Below are positions 9,064-18,223 of a DNA stretch of 64,000 nt, piece by piece. The position numbers were made by a program, and so were the translations under genes. The notes beneath the pieces were generated by a model, which was not told the origin of the DNA, searched no databases, and saw only the letters and a list, made by a program, of their open reading frames with translations. Origin of the DNA: Thermohalobaculum sp039184865 (GTDB lineage Bacteria > Pseudomonadota > Alphaproteobacteria > Rhodobacterales > Rhodobacteraceae); NCBI GenBank assembly GCA_039184865.1, contig JBCDAV010000007.1, positions 142,339 to 206,338 on the forward strand, read 5' to 3'. Within the stretch, counting starts at the first letter, position 1; each line of letters starts with the position of its first letter.

Positions 9064-9280
9064 CGCTCCCGCGGGAGCGGATGACCTCGCGAGGGCCGGT
9101 GGCCATAGACGGTTGGGGCGAACCCTTCCCAGGTTGCCGGTGCCGCCCGACAGGCGGCACGCGTAGAGTAGTGTTCCCGGTGGCTGGCCAGCCACTGCTT
9201 ATCCGATGTCAAAGCACGGCCGGACTCTGTCCGGCGCGGACCGCGAACAGCGCCCCGTCCCGGCGCTGCTTTTGTTTTCT
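9064..9280 (+). ncRNA. Candidate structured ncRNA ending in an intrinsic terminator
   Basis: No gene covers 8871-9391, but this part is packed with hairpins: a perfect 16-bp palindrome at 9064-9079, an 8-bp stem with a 5-nt loop at 9140-9160, another perfect 16-bp palindrome at 9180-9195, a 7-bp stem with 3-nt loop at 9219-9235, and a terminator at 9248-9280. The T tract is on the plus strand, yet no plus-strand protein gene lies within 4 kb upstream, so the terminator needs another transcript. I could not match it to 6S, SRP, tmRNA or RNase P RNA. The 5' end and promoter are unknown, and the region could instead be a cis element. Confidence 0.35.
9248..9280 (+). terminator. Rho-independent terminator of the candidate ncRNA
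   Basis: A perfect 7-bp stem (CAGCGCC 9248-9254 with GGCGCTG 9262-9268) and a 7-nt loop are followed by CTTTTGTTTTCT. A further GC hairpin without a T tract lies at 9281-9298. Confidence 0.6.
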
Positions 9281-9391
9281 GCGGGTCACACGACCCGCCC
9301 GGGACATCGCCCGCACGAGCCAGACCGGAACCGGCCTCGCGATTGCGCGAGGACGCGCTTGCGGCTGTCCGGCGACAGGACCCGGACGCTC

Positions 9392-9817
9392 TCAGGCGAC
9401 CAGTTGGGTTCCGCTGCGCCGGATCATCTCCTCGCAGATCTGATCGAAGGCGCTGCGCCAGGCCAGTTGGATGTCGTCGGTGAAACCGGACTTCATCGCC
9501 TCGGCGATCGCGTCGATCAGTGCTTCCTGCATCTCGCGATAGTCCATCGGCAACAGCCGGAAGGGCGCATGGCCCTCGGCCAACAGCTCGAGTTTGCGGT
9601 TCATTTCCGCCTCGTTGTCGAGGTTTTCGACGATGAACGCGATCGCCGCCATGAACCGCATGCCCTGCTCGCGAATGTCGCTGACGAACAGCTTGCGCAG
9701 CTTGGGCGCGCGGTTGAAGAGATCGGTGTAGAACAGTTCCGAGATGCGCTCGGCATCGGGCCTGATGACCTCATAGCTTGCCCGGATCTTCTGCTTTTCG
9801 GCATCTGTCAGGTGCAT
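9392..9817 (-). CDS. Single-domain bacterial globin
   Basis: 141 aa, the length of one globin fold. LTDAEKQKIRASYEVI is a typical A-B helix start. EGHAPF in the middle provides the proximal haem-ligand histidine, followed by an F/G region like that of flavohaemoglobin-type globins. There is no FAD/NAD reductase domain, so it is a single-domain globin that binds O2 or NO. It is monocistronic. The start overlaps no other gene. Confidence 0.75.
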   Translation of the reverse strand: MHLTDAEKQKIRASYEVIRPDAERISELFYTDLFNRAPKLRKLFVSDIREQGMRFMAAIAFIVENLDNEAEMNRKLELLAEGHAPFRLLPMDYREMQEALIDAIAEAMKSGFTDDIQLAWRSAFDQICEEMIRRSGTQLVA

Positions 9818-9906
9818 TGGCTGGCTCCATGTTGCTCATGGAGGCCTAGCGCGAATCGCGGTCACCCGCCTTGACCTCGGTCAAGAGCGGGCGGTCTGCA
9901 GGGATG

Positions 9907-11217
9907 TCAGGGCAGCGCGACCGTGACGATGACTATCTGCTCGGCGACCAGTCCCTCCGGGCTTTCCGCATCGATCAGGAAACTGAAGCTGCCGCCCTCG
10001 GTCGGCGTGCCCTTGAGCGTGCTGACGCCCTCTGCGTCGCGCGAGAAGATCAGACCCGGCGGCACGCGTCCGATCGAGCGGATCAGCAGGTCCTTCGGGG
10101 CGCCGCTATAGGCGAACGGCGTGCTCGACCAGTCATAGGGCTCACCCACCTTTGCGGCGGGCGCGACGACGTCTTCCTGAACCGGCTCGAGCACCACGCG
10201 ATGCACGGCACCGCCCGTCATCGCGCCGAATCCGAAGTAGTTGGTCGCGGTGTCGTGGAAGAACGCCCCGCACGCGAGGACGAAAGATGCGGCGATCCCG
10301 GCCCAGGGCAGCCAGGAGCGGCCTTTGCCGGACCGCACCGGACGCCGGAACTTTCCGGGCGACGTGCCGTCCCATGCGGCAACCGCGGCCATGTCGTCGG
10401 GCCGCCCCTCGGGTGCCGGGGCGAGCATGCTCTGGATCAGGCCGCGGATGTGCGCGGGCACGGCGCCCAGATCGGGCAGGTCGCGGCGCTTGTCGATGAT
10501 GTCGACCTGGCTGCCGGTCATCGGCAACGGCTGACCCGTCGCGGCCTGCGCCAGCACCAGCCCGAAGGAATAGATGTCGGACTTTGCGCTGACGACACCG
10601 CCGTTCAGGCCGAGTTGCTCGGGCGAGATGTAGTTCATCTTGCCGGCCAGCCCGGACCCGATCAGCGTGTCCTTGGAGTTCGACGACTTCGCGATGCCGA
10701 AATCGATGATCTTGGCCTTCTCGACTTCGCCGTCGATCAGGATGATGTTGTCGGGCGAGATATCGCGGTGGAAAACGCCCTGCCGGTGTGCCGCGTGCAG
10801 CCCGTCGCCGATCCGGCGCCGCAGCGTGTCCAGATCCTCGCGGGTCAGCGCCCCGTGGCGTTTCAGGTGCTCCGCCAGCGACGGACCTTCGGCATACTCC
10901 ATCACGAGGTAGGGCCGCCCGAGCTCGGGATCGACCGAGAACAGGAAGTAGCGCACGATCGCTTCGTGATGAATATCGTGCAGCACGTCGGCCTCGCGCC
11001 GGAACAGGCTGATGATCAGCTCGTCCTCGGCGTGCTCGGGCAAGATCATCTTGATCGCGACCTTGTAGCCGGTCTGGACGTTGCGACCGGCGTAGACCTC
11101 GCCCATGCCGCCGCGCGCGATCCGCTCATCGACGACATAGATGCCATTCAGCACCGTGCCCGAGGGGATCGTTACCGACGGGACGGCAAAGGCATCCGGG
11201 ACGCTTTTTGAGAACAT
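9907..11217 (-). CDS. Membrane-anchored Ser/Thr protein kinase with an extracytoplasmic Ig-like domain
   Basis: About 436 aa from ATG 11217 (an upstream in-frame start at 11304 is possible). The N-terminal eukaryote-like kinase domain has ARGGMGEVYAG (glycine loop), VAIKM (catalytic lysine), HRDISPDN (catalytic loop, with Ile-Ser for the usual Leu-Lys) and DFGIAKS. A proline/basic linker leads to one membrane helix (WAGIAASFVLACGAFF). The C-terminal part contains PPGLIF and GTPTEGG, the hallmark of the putative-Ig (He_PIG) cadherin-like repeat, so it likely lies in the periplasm and senses a ligand. No partner phosphatase or type VI secretion gene is nearby. Confidence 0.85.
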   Translation of the reverse strand: MFSKSVPDAFAVPSVTIPSGTVLNGIYVVDERIARGGMGEVYAGRNVQTGYKVAIKMILPEHAEDELIISLFRREADVLHDIHHEAIVRYFLFSVDPELGRPYLVMEYAEGPSLAEHLKRHGALTREDLDTLRRRIGDGLHAAHRQGVFHRDISPDNIILIDGEVEKAKIIDFGIAKSSNSKDTLIGSGLAGKMNYISPEQLGLNGGVVSAKSDIYSFGLVLAQAATGQPLPMTGSQVDIIDKRRDLPDLGAVPAHIRGLIQSMLAPAPEGRPDDMAAVAAWDGTSPGKFRRPVRSGKGRSWLPWAGIAASFVLACGAFFHDTATNYFGFGAMTGGAVHRVVLEPVQEDVVAPAAKVGEPYDWSSTPFAYSGAPKDLLIRSIGRVPPGLIFSRDAEGVSTLKGTPTEGGSFSFLIDAESPEGLVAEQIVIVTVALP

Positions 11218-11391
11218 CGTCGGTTGACGCTCGTCGTCATCCGCCGACACCGCATGTTGAAACGCTCGATTGACCGCAGACACGCCCACCCCCGACAGAC
11301 CCAACTCACGGGCGGAGAATGCAGCGGATTTTCTGAAGATTCGCTAAATACGTACGGGTTTTCGAGTGCGCGACGGCCGTTTTCCCGCCGC

Positions 11392-13047
11392 TCAGGCGTC
11401 GTCGATCAGCGCCCGGGCAGCGTCGCGCGCGGCTTCGTTGATGCTGTCGCCCGAGAGCATCCGGGCGATCTCGTCGACCCGGGCAGCATCGTCAAGCTCG
11501 GCGACATCCGTCCGGGTGTGATGGTCGGAGGCGGACTTCGCGATCAGGAAATGTGCATCGCCCTTGGCCGCGACCTGCGGCGAGTGGGTGACGACCAGCA
11601 CCTGGCCGCTGTCGGCGAGCGTGGCCAGACGCCGCCCGACCGCGTTCGCCGTGGCACCGCCGACACCGCGGTCGATCTCGTCGAAGATCATCACCTGCCC
11701 GGTCTCGGCGGCTGCGAGCTGCACCTTCAGCGCCAGCAGGAACCGGCTGAGTTCGCCGCCCGAGGCGATACGGTCGATCGGCCCTGCCGGCGCACCGGGA
11801 TTGATCCGCGCCGTGAAGCGCACGGCGTCCGCGCCGTCGGGGCCGTCTTCCGCCTCGATGATATCGGTAACAAATCGCGCCGCCTCCATGCGCAGCGGCG
11901 GCAGTTCGGCGGTAACCGCCGCGTCCAGATCAGCGGCCGTGCGGCGGCGATCCTCGGTCAATTTTGCAGCGGCGGCGCGATAGGCTTCACCGGCCGTGGC
12001 GGCCTGACCGCGCAACTCCTCCAGACGGATTTCGCCGCCATCGATGGTTTCGAGCCGGGCCGCCATGTCGCGGGCATGGCTGCCTAGTTCATCCGGCGCG
12101 ACATTGTGCTTGCGCGCGAGACCGCGGATCGCGAAGAGCCGTTCCTCGACATCGTCGAGACGGCCGGGATCGAAGGTCAGCGCGTCGAGAACCTCGGCGA
12201 CCTGGGCCTGCGCCTCGGTCAGTTCCGCCATGGTCCGGTCGATGGCCGAGATCGCCGCTTCGAGCCGCCCCTCGGCGCGCGGCGCAGCATGGCTGAGACG
12301 GGAGAGCGCATCCGAAAGGGCAGCTTCGGCCCCGTCCGTCCCGAGCCCCGCCTGCGCCCGGCCAATATCCGAGACCAGATCGGCGGCCTGCCGGATCAGA
12401 CGGCGTTCGCCATCGAGCTCGGCATCCTCCCCCGGTTGCGGCGCCAGTGCTTCGAGTTCGTCGACGCTGTGGCGCAGGAAATCGGCGTCCGCCGCCGACT
12501 GCTCGAGCGCGAGCTGCGCCTGATCGAGCTCGCGCCGCAGCGCCTGCCACGCCGCCCAGAGCCGCCGGACCTCGGCCGCCGAGCCGTCGAGCCCGCCGAA
12601 CGCGTCGAGCAGCGCACGGTGGCCGCGCGGATTGAGCAGACCGCGATCGTCGTGCTGGCCGTGAACCTCGATCAGCAGATCCCCGACCTCGGACAACACC
12701 TTGCTGCTGACGCGCTGGTCATTGACGAACGCCCGGGCCCGGCCATCGGCGGATGCCGTCCGGCGCAGGATCAGCTCGCCATCCGCCGGATCGAGCCCGG
12801 CCTCATCGAGCACGGCATTGACCGGATGATCGCGGTCGACCTCGAATTCGGCGGCGACCGAGCCGTCGCTGGCCCCGGCGCGCACCAGATCGCGCCGCAC
12901 CTTGAGGCCGAGCGCGTAGCCCAGCGCATCCATCAGGATCGACTTTCCGGCGCCGGTTTCACCGGTCATCACGTTCAATCCGGGCCCGAAGGACAGGTCC
13001 AGCGCCTCGATCAGCACGATATTGCGGATCGACAGGCTACGTAGCAT
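11392..13047 (-). CDS. recN: DNA repair protein RecN
   Basis: 551 aa SMC-like ATPase for double-strand break repair. Walker A is TGETGAGKS near residue 35. The ABC signature is SGGELSRF, Walker B is MIFDEIDRG, and the D loop follows; the middle is coiled coil, as in the family. It lies 21 bp after bamD on the same strand, an order common in Rhodobacterales. Length matches E. coli RecN (553 aa). Confidence 0.97.
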   Translation of the reverse strand: MLRSLSIRNIVLIEALDLSFGPGLNVMTGETGAGKSILMDALGYALGLKVRRDLVRAGASDGSVAAEFEVDRDHPVNAVLDEAGLDPADGELILRRTASADGRARAFVNDQRVSSKVLSEVGDLLIEVHGQHDDRGLLNPRGHRALLDAFGGLDGSAAEVRRLWAAWQALRRELDQAQLALEQSAADADFLRHSVDELEALAPQPGEDAELDGERRLIRQAADLVSDIGRAQAGLGTDGAEAALSDALSRLSHAAPRAEGRLEAAISAIDRTMAELTEAQAQVAEVLDALTFDPGRLDDVEERLFAIRGLARKHNVAPDELGSHARDMAARLETIDGGEIRLEELRGQAATAGEAYRAAAAKLTEDRRRTAADLDAAVTAELPPLRMEAARFVTDIIEAEDGPDGADAVRFTARINPGAPAGPIDRIASGGELSRFLLALKVQLAAAETGQVMIFDEIDRGVGGATANAVGRRLATLADSGQVLVVTHSPQVAAKGDAHFLIAKSASDHHTRTDVAELDDAARVDEIARMLSGDSINEAARDAARALIDDA

Positions 13048-13068
13048 CGAGACCGCCGTTGGGACGGG

Positions 13069-13917
13069 TCAGAGCCACTTTCCGAGAATGATCCGGCGAT
13101 AGACCCGGTCGTACCAGCTGTCCTCCTCGGAGGCCGGACGCAGGTCCCGGTCGGTCAGCAGCGCGTAGGAGGCCGCGTACCATTCGGAGCCGACGAAGTT
13201 CTCACCGAGCACGGCGGCAACCGTCTGCGCCTCCCGGTTCAGACCCATCGAGAGATAGGATTCGACGAGCCGGTGCAGTGCCTCGGGCGTCTGCGAGGTC
13301 GTCTGATAGCGCTCGAGCACCACGCGGAACCTGTTGACCGCGGCCATGTAGTGACCGCGCTTGAGGTAATAGCGTCCGACCTCCATCTCCTTGCCGGCAA
13401 GGTGATTGTTGGTCAGGTCGAGCTTGAGCTGGGCATCGCGCGCGTAATCGGTGTCGGGATAGCGCCGCACGACCTCGGACAGTTCCTCGAGCGCGCGGGT
13501 CGTGGTCGCCTGATCCCGGCCAACATCGACGATGTTGTCGTAGTGGGTAAGCGCGATCAGATACTGCGCATAGGCCGCGTCTTCGTCAGTCGGATAGAGG
13601 TCAAGGTAGCGCTGCGCCGAGCTTCGCGTCGACGGCATGTTGCCGGCCTCGTAGTGCGAATAGGCCGACATGATGGTGGCGCGCTTGGCGAGCTGCGAGA
13701 ACGGGAACAGGCGTTCGACCTCGTCGAACGTGTTCGCCGCGACCTCGGGCTCGCCCTCGGCCAGGGCTGCTTCGGCGGCGTCATAGATCTCGCGCGCCGA
13801 GCGGTTCTCGAGCGGGATCTCGTCGCTTTCGAACAGCGATCCGACCGTTTCGCACCCGGCGAGCAGGGTCGCCGAAAGCGCCAGCGCCCCTATCCTCATC
13901 GCAAGCCGATTACCCAT
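13069..13917 (-). CDS. bamD: Outer-membrane protein assembly factor BamD
   Basis: 282 aa lipoprotein with lipobox LLAGC at about residues 18-22, so it is anchored to the outer membrane inner leaflet. TPR repeats follow (AEAALAEGEPEVAANTFDEV; HYEAGNMPSTRSSAQRYLDL). With BamA it inserts beta-barrel proteins into the outer membrane. The first ATG is used; a second at 13899 would still keep the lipobox. It sits between lpxC and recN. Confidence 0.93.
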   Translation of the reverse strand: MGNRLAMRIGALALSATLLAGCETVGSLFESDEIPLENRSAREIYDAAEAALAEGEPEVAANTFDEVERLFPFSQLAKRATIMSAYSHYEAGNMPSTRSSAQRYLDLYPTDEDAAYAQYLIALTHYDNIVDVGRDQATTTRALEELSEVVRRYPDTDYARDAQLKLDLTNNHLAGKEMEVGRYYLKRGHYMAAVNRFRVVLERYQTTSQTPEALHRLVESYLSMGLNREAQTVAAVLGENFVGSEWYAASYALLTDRDLRPASEEDSWYDRVYRRIILGKWL

Positions 13918-14062
13918 GTCCCGGCACCCTGTATCGTTGCTCCTGACCGGTCAAAGCCGATATCGCGCGCACCATACTGCGGCGGTTCCGAAAGGAAAAG
14001 AGCATTAGCCGATGCTCTGGATCACGATGCAGGATCTTGTGCGATCAAGCGCGCCGGAAGCG

Positions 14063-14989
14063 TCAGCCCGCCAGCGCGGTCACTTCGCCCGAACGCGGCA
14101 GGACCGGCGGCAAGGCCGCAATCCCGAGCCCGGCCTCGACCGGTGCCAGTTCCCAGGCATCCGGCGAGGAGAACACCGCGTGGAGCAGCCGGTTCGTCAT
14201 GCCGTGCCCGGATTTCACGCCGACATAGCGTCCGATGATCGGCATGCCCGCGAGCGCGAGATCGCCGATCGCATCGAGCATCTTGTGCCGAACGAACTCG
14301 TCGGGACGGCGCAGGCCCTCCGGGTTGAGCACCCGGCCGCTATCGACGACGATGGCGTTCTGCAGGCTTCCGCCGCGCGCCAGGCCGATCGAGCGCAGGT
14401 ACTCGACCTCGCTGAGATGGCCGAAGGTCCGGCAGTCGCTCAGCTCCGAGGCAAAGGCGCCGTTTACCAGCTGGCAGTCCGCGTGCTGCGCGCCGATGGC
14501 GCGATCCGCGAACTCGATGCTGAAGTCCATCTCGAACGCTTCCGAAGGTTCGAGCCGGGCGATCTTTTCGCCTTCCGTGACCTCGACCGTGCGCAGGATC
14601 CTGAGACCCAAAAGCGCCTCGCCATGCGCTTCGAGACCCGCCGCGGCGATGCCGTTGACGAACGGTGCCGAGGAGCCATCCATGATCGGGACTTCCGGCC
14701 CGTCGAGCGCGATGATCGCGTCCTGCACGCCGCATCCGGCCAGAGCCGCCATGACGTGCTCGACCGTGCCGACCGAGACGCCGTGCTCGTTCGTCAACCG
14801 GGTGCACAATTGCGTATCCGTCACGAGATCGTAGCGCGCCGGGATCGTCTGCTGTTCGACCGGAACATCGATCCGGATGAACGAGATGCCCGCGCCGGCT
14901 GGCGCAGGCGCGATGGACATGGCAACGGGCTGCCCCCCATGCAGTCCGACGCCACTGAACTCAGCGCTTGATTTCAAGGTTCTGCGCAT
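14063..14989 (-). CDS. lpxC: UDP-3-O-acyl-N-acetylglucosamine deacetylase LpxC
   Basis: 308 aa zinc enzyme for the committed step of lipid A synthesis. The zinc and catalytic segments are present: VEHVMAAL (first zinc histidine, followed by GPEVPIMDGSS) and RHKMLDAIGDL (second histidine and aspartate ligand). KSGHGMTN carries the C-terminal catalytic histidine. Its presence means the cell makes LPS. It belongs to the envelope block but is separated from ftsZ by an oppositely oriented sensor kinase gene. Confidence 0.97.
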   Translation of the reverse strand: MRRTLKSSAEFSGVGLHGGQPVAMSIAPAPAGAGISFIRIDVPVEQQTIPARYDLVTDTQLCTRLTNEHGVSVGTVEHVMAALAGCGVQDAIIALDGPEVPIMDGSSAPFVNGIAAAGLEAHGEALLGLRILRTVEVTEGEKIARLEPSEAFEMDFSIEFADRAIGAQHADCQLVNGAFASELSDCRTFGHLSEVEYLRSIGLARGGSLQNAIVVDSGRVLNPEGLRRPDEFVRHKMLDAIGDLALAGMPIIGRYVGVKSGHGMTNRLLHAVFSSPDAWELAPVEAGLGIAALPPVLPRSGEVTALAG

Positions 14990-15193
14990 GTCGCCTCTGT
15001 TCCGGCCACGGTCATTGCCGCGGCTTCCATTTTATCAGGTCAAACAGGCGCAAACGCCCCGCACTCGCGGTGTGACCTTAGCGTATAGGTACAGACGACA
15101 TCCTTAACGCTCAAATCACTGATTATGTCGCTTTGCAACACGGCGCCGGGCGCCGGATGCAGCAGGCTTTCGCGGCCGGCCCGGCTGGCGCGA

Positions 15194-15208
15194 TTAACAC
15201 TTTGTTAA
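15194..15208 (+). promoter_or_regulatory. CtrA-type box TTAA-N7-TTAA
   Basis: TTAA 15194-15197 and TTAA 15205-15208 are separated by exactly seven bases (CACTTTG), the full consensus bound by the alphaproteobacterial cell-cycle regulator CtrA. It lies 45 bp upstream of the kinase gene start at 15253, where it could activate or repress that gene. Confidence 0.5.
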
Positions 15209-15252
15209 GTGACTCGGAACAGGGTTGCGGCGTCTCAACTTCTGGATGGGCG

Positions 15253-16419
15253 ATGACGCACTCGGACCGAATTGCGGATGACGAGGTCGGCGGCCTGAGC
15301 TTCGCCCTCGATCAGCTCAACGTCGGCTTCGCGTTCTACGACGCGGACGACCGGTTGCGCGCGTGGAACCGGGCCTACGAGCGGGTGAACGTCAAGATCG
15401 CGCCGATGATCCGGGCAGGCGCCTATTTCCCGGATCTGCTCGCCGAACTGGTGGTGCGCGGGCAGATCGACGGGATCGGGGACGATCCGACCGGCTGGGT
15501 CGCGGAACGGCTGCGCATGCGCGAAACCGGTGCGATCGCCGAGAGACGCCTGTGCGACGGTCGCCGGTTCATGGTGCGTGAAAGCCGGACTGAGGCCGGC
15601 GGCATTATCGGGCTCTGGTTCGATATCACCGATTACAACACGCCGACCCGTCCGGGCACGCTCGGTCCCGCGATCGTCGACGACATCGCCTCGCCGCATG
15701 CGCAGGACATCTGCGGCGGCGTTGCGCACGTCTTTAACAACCTGTTGCAGGTGATCCGTGGCAACGCCGATCTGGCGCGGCTCTCGACCGATACCGGCGA
15801 ATTGGAGACCTGCCTCGCGGATATCGACGAGGCGATCACGCAGGGCAATGGCGTCACCGACCGGCTGCTGGCGTTCAGCCGCCAGATGTATCTGCGGCCG
15901 GTGTGCTGCGACGTGAACCCGATCGTCGCCAAGGCGCTGTACGATGTGAGGGGCGTGGTTCCGCCGGACGTCTATGTCGAGACCGCGCTGAGCCCGGACA
16001 TCTGGAATGTCGAGGCCGATCCCGATCTGCTGCACCGGGTGTGCACCGAGGCGATTGCGAACGCCATCGCGGCGCTGGACGGGCGCGGCCGTGTCCGGCT
16101 GCTGTCGTCGAACGTCAAGCTGACGGACAAGGACGACGGCTTGAACATCGCCGGGACGCCGCCGGGTCGCTACGTTTTGCTGTCGATCTCGGATACCGGC
16201 GCGGGGATGACCCACGATGTGCTGGCGCAGTCGTTCCGGCCGTTCTTCACGACGAGTTCCAACAAGCGGTCCGCGGGTCTCGGCCTGCCGATGATCGAGG
16301 GGTTCGCCAAGCAGTCCGGCGGAGCGGTGACGCTGAGCACCGCGCCGGGCGCGGGCTGTGAGTTGCGTCTTCTGCTGCCCGCGGCAGAGGAAGGTCTGTC
16401 GGAGCCAAAGGCCGCCTGA
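15253..16419 (+). CDS. PAS-domain sensor histidine kinase
   Basis: 388 aa, soluble. A PAS domain of the PAS-7 type covers roughly residues 15-125 (LNVGFAFYDADDRLRAWNR). Next comes the phosphoacceptor segment GGVAHVFNNLLQVIRG with H159, then an ATPase domain with N box EAIANAIAAL, G1 DTGAGM and G2 GLGLP. It has no receiver or membrane segment, so it senses a cytoplasmic signal and must pass phosphate to a partner elsewhere. ATG 15253 is chosen because a PAS domain starts soon after and GGATGGG precedes it. The gene is inserted between lpxC and ftsZ in the opposite orientation. Confidence 0.85.
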   Translation: MTHSDRIADDEVGGLSFALDQLNVGFAFYDADDRLRAWNRAYERVNVKIAPMIRAGAYFPDLLAELVVRGQIDGIGDDPTGWVAERLRMRETGAIAERRLCDGRRFMVRESRTEAGGIIGLWFDITDYNTPTRPGTLGPAIVDDIASPHAQDICGGVAHVFNNLLQVIRGNADLARLSTDTGELETCLADIDEAITQGNGVTDRLLAFSRQMYLRPVCCDVNPIVAKALYDVRGVVPPDVYVETALSPDIWNVEADPDLLHRVCTEAIANAIAALDGRGRVRLLSSNVKLTDKDDGLNIAGTPPGRYVLLSISDTGAGMTHDVLAQSFRPFFTTSSNKRSAGLGLPMIEGFAKQSGGAVTLSTAPGAGCELRLLLPAAEEGLSEPKAA

Positions 16420-16457
16420 CGCCGAAGCGCCCGTTTGAACGTTAGATGGAAAAGCGA

Positions 16458-16485
16458 AGGCCGACGCCGTGTCCGGCGCCGGCCT
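16458..16485 (-). terminator. Probable terminator of ftsZ
   Basis: AGGCCG-A-CGCC pairs with GGCG-C-CGGCCT (one A/C mismatch, 6-nt loop) between the convergent kinase gene and ftsZ. On the minus strand it is followed by TCGCTTTTCC, a short U tract. Confidence 0.45.
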
Positions 16486-16504
16486 CAGAGCTTGGGGTCG
16501 CGCG

Positions 16505-18223
16505 TCAGTTGGCCTGACGGCGCAGGAAGGCCGGGATGTCACCGGCTCCATCCTCCATCCGCGGTGCGGCAGGTTCGGTCCGCGCTGCCGGCGCTTCACT
16601 CGGCGCCTCTTCCGGACTGCTCTGCCCGGCCACCCGGTGGATCAGCTTGTTGATCGTGAAGAGACCGCTGCGCGGCGCTGCCTCGGGTTCTGCGCCCGAC
16701 GCCGCCGGCGCTGGCTCGGCCGCCTCGGGCGCCGGTGCATCTGCCAGACGCTCGGGCCGCGTCAGCGGGCGGGCCTCGAAAGATCCCTCATCGAGCTGGA
16801 AGAGTGCCGGCTCCTCGTCATGCTGGACCTGCTGGCGCTCCTGCTCCTTGCGGGCACGGGCGGCAAGCGCGCGCTGGCGCACTTCCTCGGCCCGCGCGCG
16901 AATGTCAGCGGGAGACGGGGCCGTTGCATAGCGGGCATCGCGCGAACGCGGGACCTCGGCCTCGTCGGCCTGGACCGGCTCGGTGGGGCGCTCAGCCTCG
17001 ACGGCCTCGCGGGCAGGCGTCGGCTCTGCCGCTGCGACCGGCTCGGGAGCCTCGGCCATCGCTGCCGGGGCGGCAGGCTCGATCTCTGCATCCTGCTCGA
17101 GTGCCGGTTCGTCCGATATGTCCGCCGGGATCTCTGCAGCGGCAGGCTCGGCCTGTTCCGGACGGCGCTGACCGCGGATCGCGGCAAGAATGCCCGGATC
17201 GGTCTCGACCGGCTTCTTGCGCGCCAGTGCCTCGGACGGCGGCCGTGCCTGGATCGCCTCGGCATCGATGCCGGTGGCAACGACCGAGACGCGCATCTTG
17301 CCCTCGAGATCGGGATCGATCGCCGAGCCGAACTTGATCATGGCATTGGCGTCGACCTCCTCCTTGATCCGGTTCGCCGCCTCGTCCATCTCGAAGAGCG
17401 TCAGGTCATAGCCGCCGGTGATGTTGATCAGCACGCCCTTCGCACCCTTCAGCGAGACCTCGTCGAGCAACGGATTGGCAATTGCCTTCTCGGCGGCGTC
17501 GATGGCGCGGGTCTCGCCCTCGGCCTCGCCGGTGCCCATCATCGCCTTGCCCATTTCCTCCATCACCGAGCGGACATCGGCGAAATCGAGGTTTATCATG
17601 CCGGGGCGGACCATCAGGTCGGTGACGCCCTGAACACCCTGATAGAGCACGTCGTCGGCCATCTGGAACGCCTCGACGAAGGTCGTGCGCTCGGAGGCGA
17701 CCTGGAACAGGTTCTGGTTGGGAATGACGATCAGCGTGTCGACCACCTGCTGCATCTCGTCGATGCCGTCCTCGGCGACCTTCATCCGGCGCGCGCCCTC
17801 GAAGTGGAAGGGCTTGGTCACGACACCGACGGTGAGAATGCCCATCTCGCGGGCGATCCGCGCAACGATCGGCGCCGCCCCGGTGCCGGTGCCGCCGCCC
17901 ATGCCGGCGGTGATGAAGCACATGTGGCAGCCGTCGAGCTGTGCGGCGAGATCCTCGACCGTCTCCTCGGCGGCGCGCATGCCGACCTCGGGCTTCGAGC
18001 CCGCGCCGAGACCGCGCGTCACACCCGTTCCAAGCTGAAGCGTCCGGCCCGCCTGTGAGTTGGCCAGCGCCTGCGCGTCAGTGTTGGCAGCAATAAAATC
18101 GACACCCTCCAGTTGTTTGTCGATCATATTGTTGACGGCGTTACCGCCGGCCCCGCCGACGCCGAAGACAGTGATGCGCGCACGTAGATCGTGCTCGTCC
18201 GGTTCTACGAGATTAAGTGCCAT
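16505..18223 (-). CDS. ftsZ: Cell division protein FtsZ with long C-terminal linker
   Basis: 572 aa tubulin-like GTPase that forms the division ring. GGAGGNAVNNMI and the tubulin signature GGGTGTGAAP are intact. Residues after about 320 form a long Ala/Pro/Glu-rich linker of some 240 residues, ending in the conserved tail DIPAFLRRQAN that binds FtsA and other partners. The protein is longer than E. coli FtsZ (383 aa) and also longer than Caulobacter FtsZ (about 508); the long linker is typical of alphaproteobacteria. Last gene of the division block, 128 bp after ftsA, so it may have its own promoter. Confidence 0.98.
   Translation of the reverse strand: MALNLVEPDEHDLRARITVFGVGGAGGNAVNNMIDKQLEGVDFIAANTDAQALANSQAGRTLQLGTGVTRGLGAGSKPEVGMRAAEETVEDLAAQLDGCHMCFITAGMGGGTGTGAAPIVARIAREMGILTVGVVTKPFHFEGARRMKVAEDGIDEMQQVVDTLIVIPNQNLFQVASERTTFVEAFQMADDVLYQGVQGVTDLMVRPGMINLDFADVRSVMEEMGKAMMGTGEAEGETRAIDAAEKAIANPLLDEVSLKGAKGVLINITGGYDLTLFEMDEAANRIKEEVDANAMIKFGSAIDPDLEGKMRVSVVATGIDAEAIQARPPSEALARKKPVETDPGILAAIRGQRRPEQAEPAAAEIPADISDEPALEQDAEIEPAAPAAMAEAPEPVAAAEPTPAREAVEAERPTEPVQADEAEVPRSRDARYATAPSPADIRARAEEVRQRALAARARKEQERQQVQHDEEPALFQLDEGSFEARPLTRPERLADAPAPEAAEPAPAASGAEPEAAPRSGLFTINKLIHRVAGQSSPEEAPSEAPAARTEPAAPRMEDGAGDIPAFLRRQAN

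Noticed and set aside
9130..9200. Possible cobalamin riboswitch
   Set aside because: The opening GGTTGCCGGTGCCGCC-like segment looks similar, but the CCCGCAACTG core is missing and no cobalamin or related gene follows.
16469..18058. A 529-codon plus-strand open frame opposite ftsZ
   Set aside because: It is the shadow of ftsZ, low-complexity in Arg, Leu and Gly, and has no domain or start signal.
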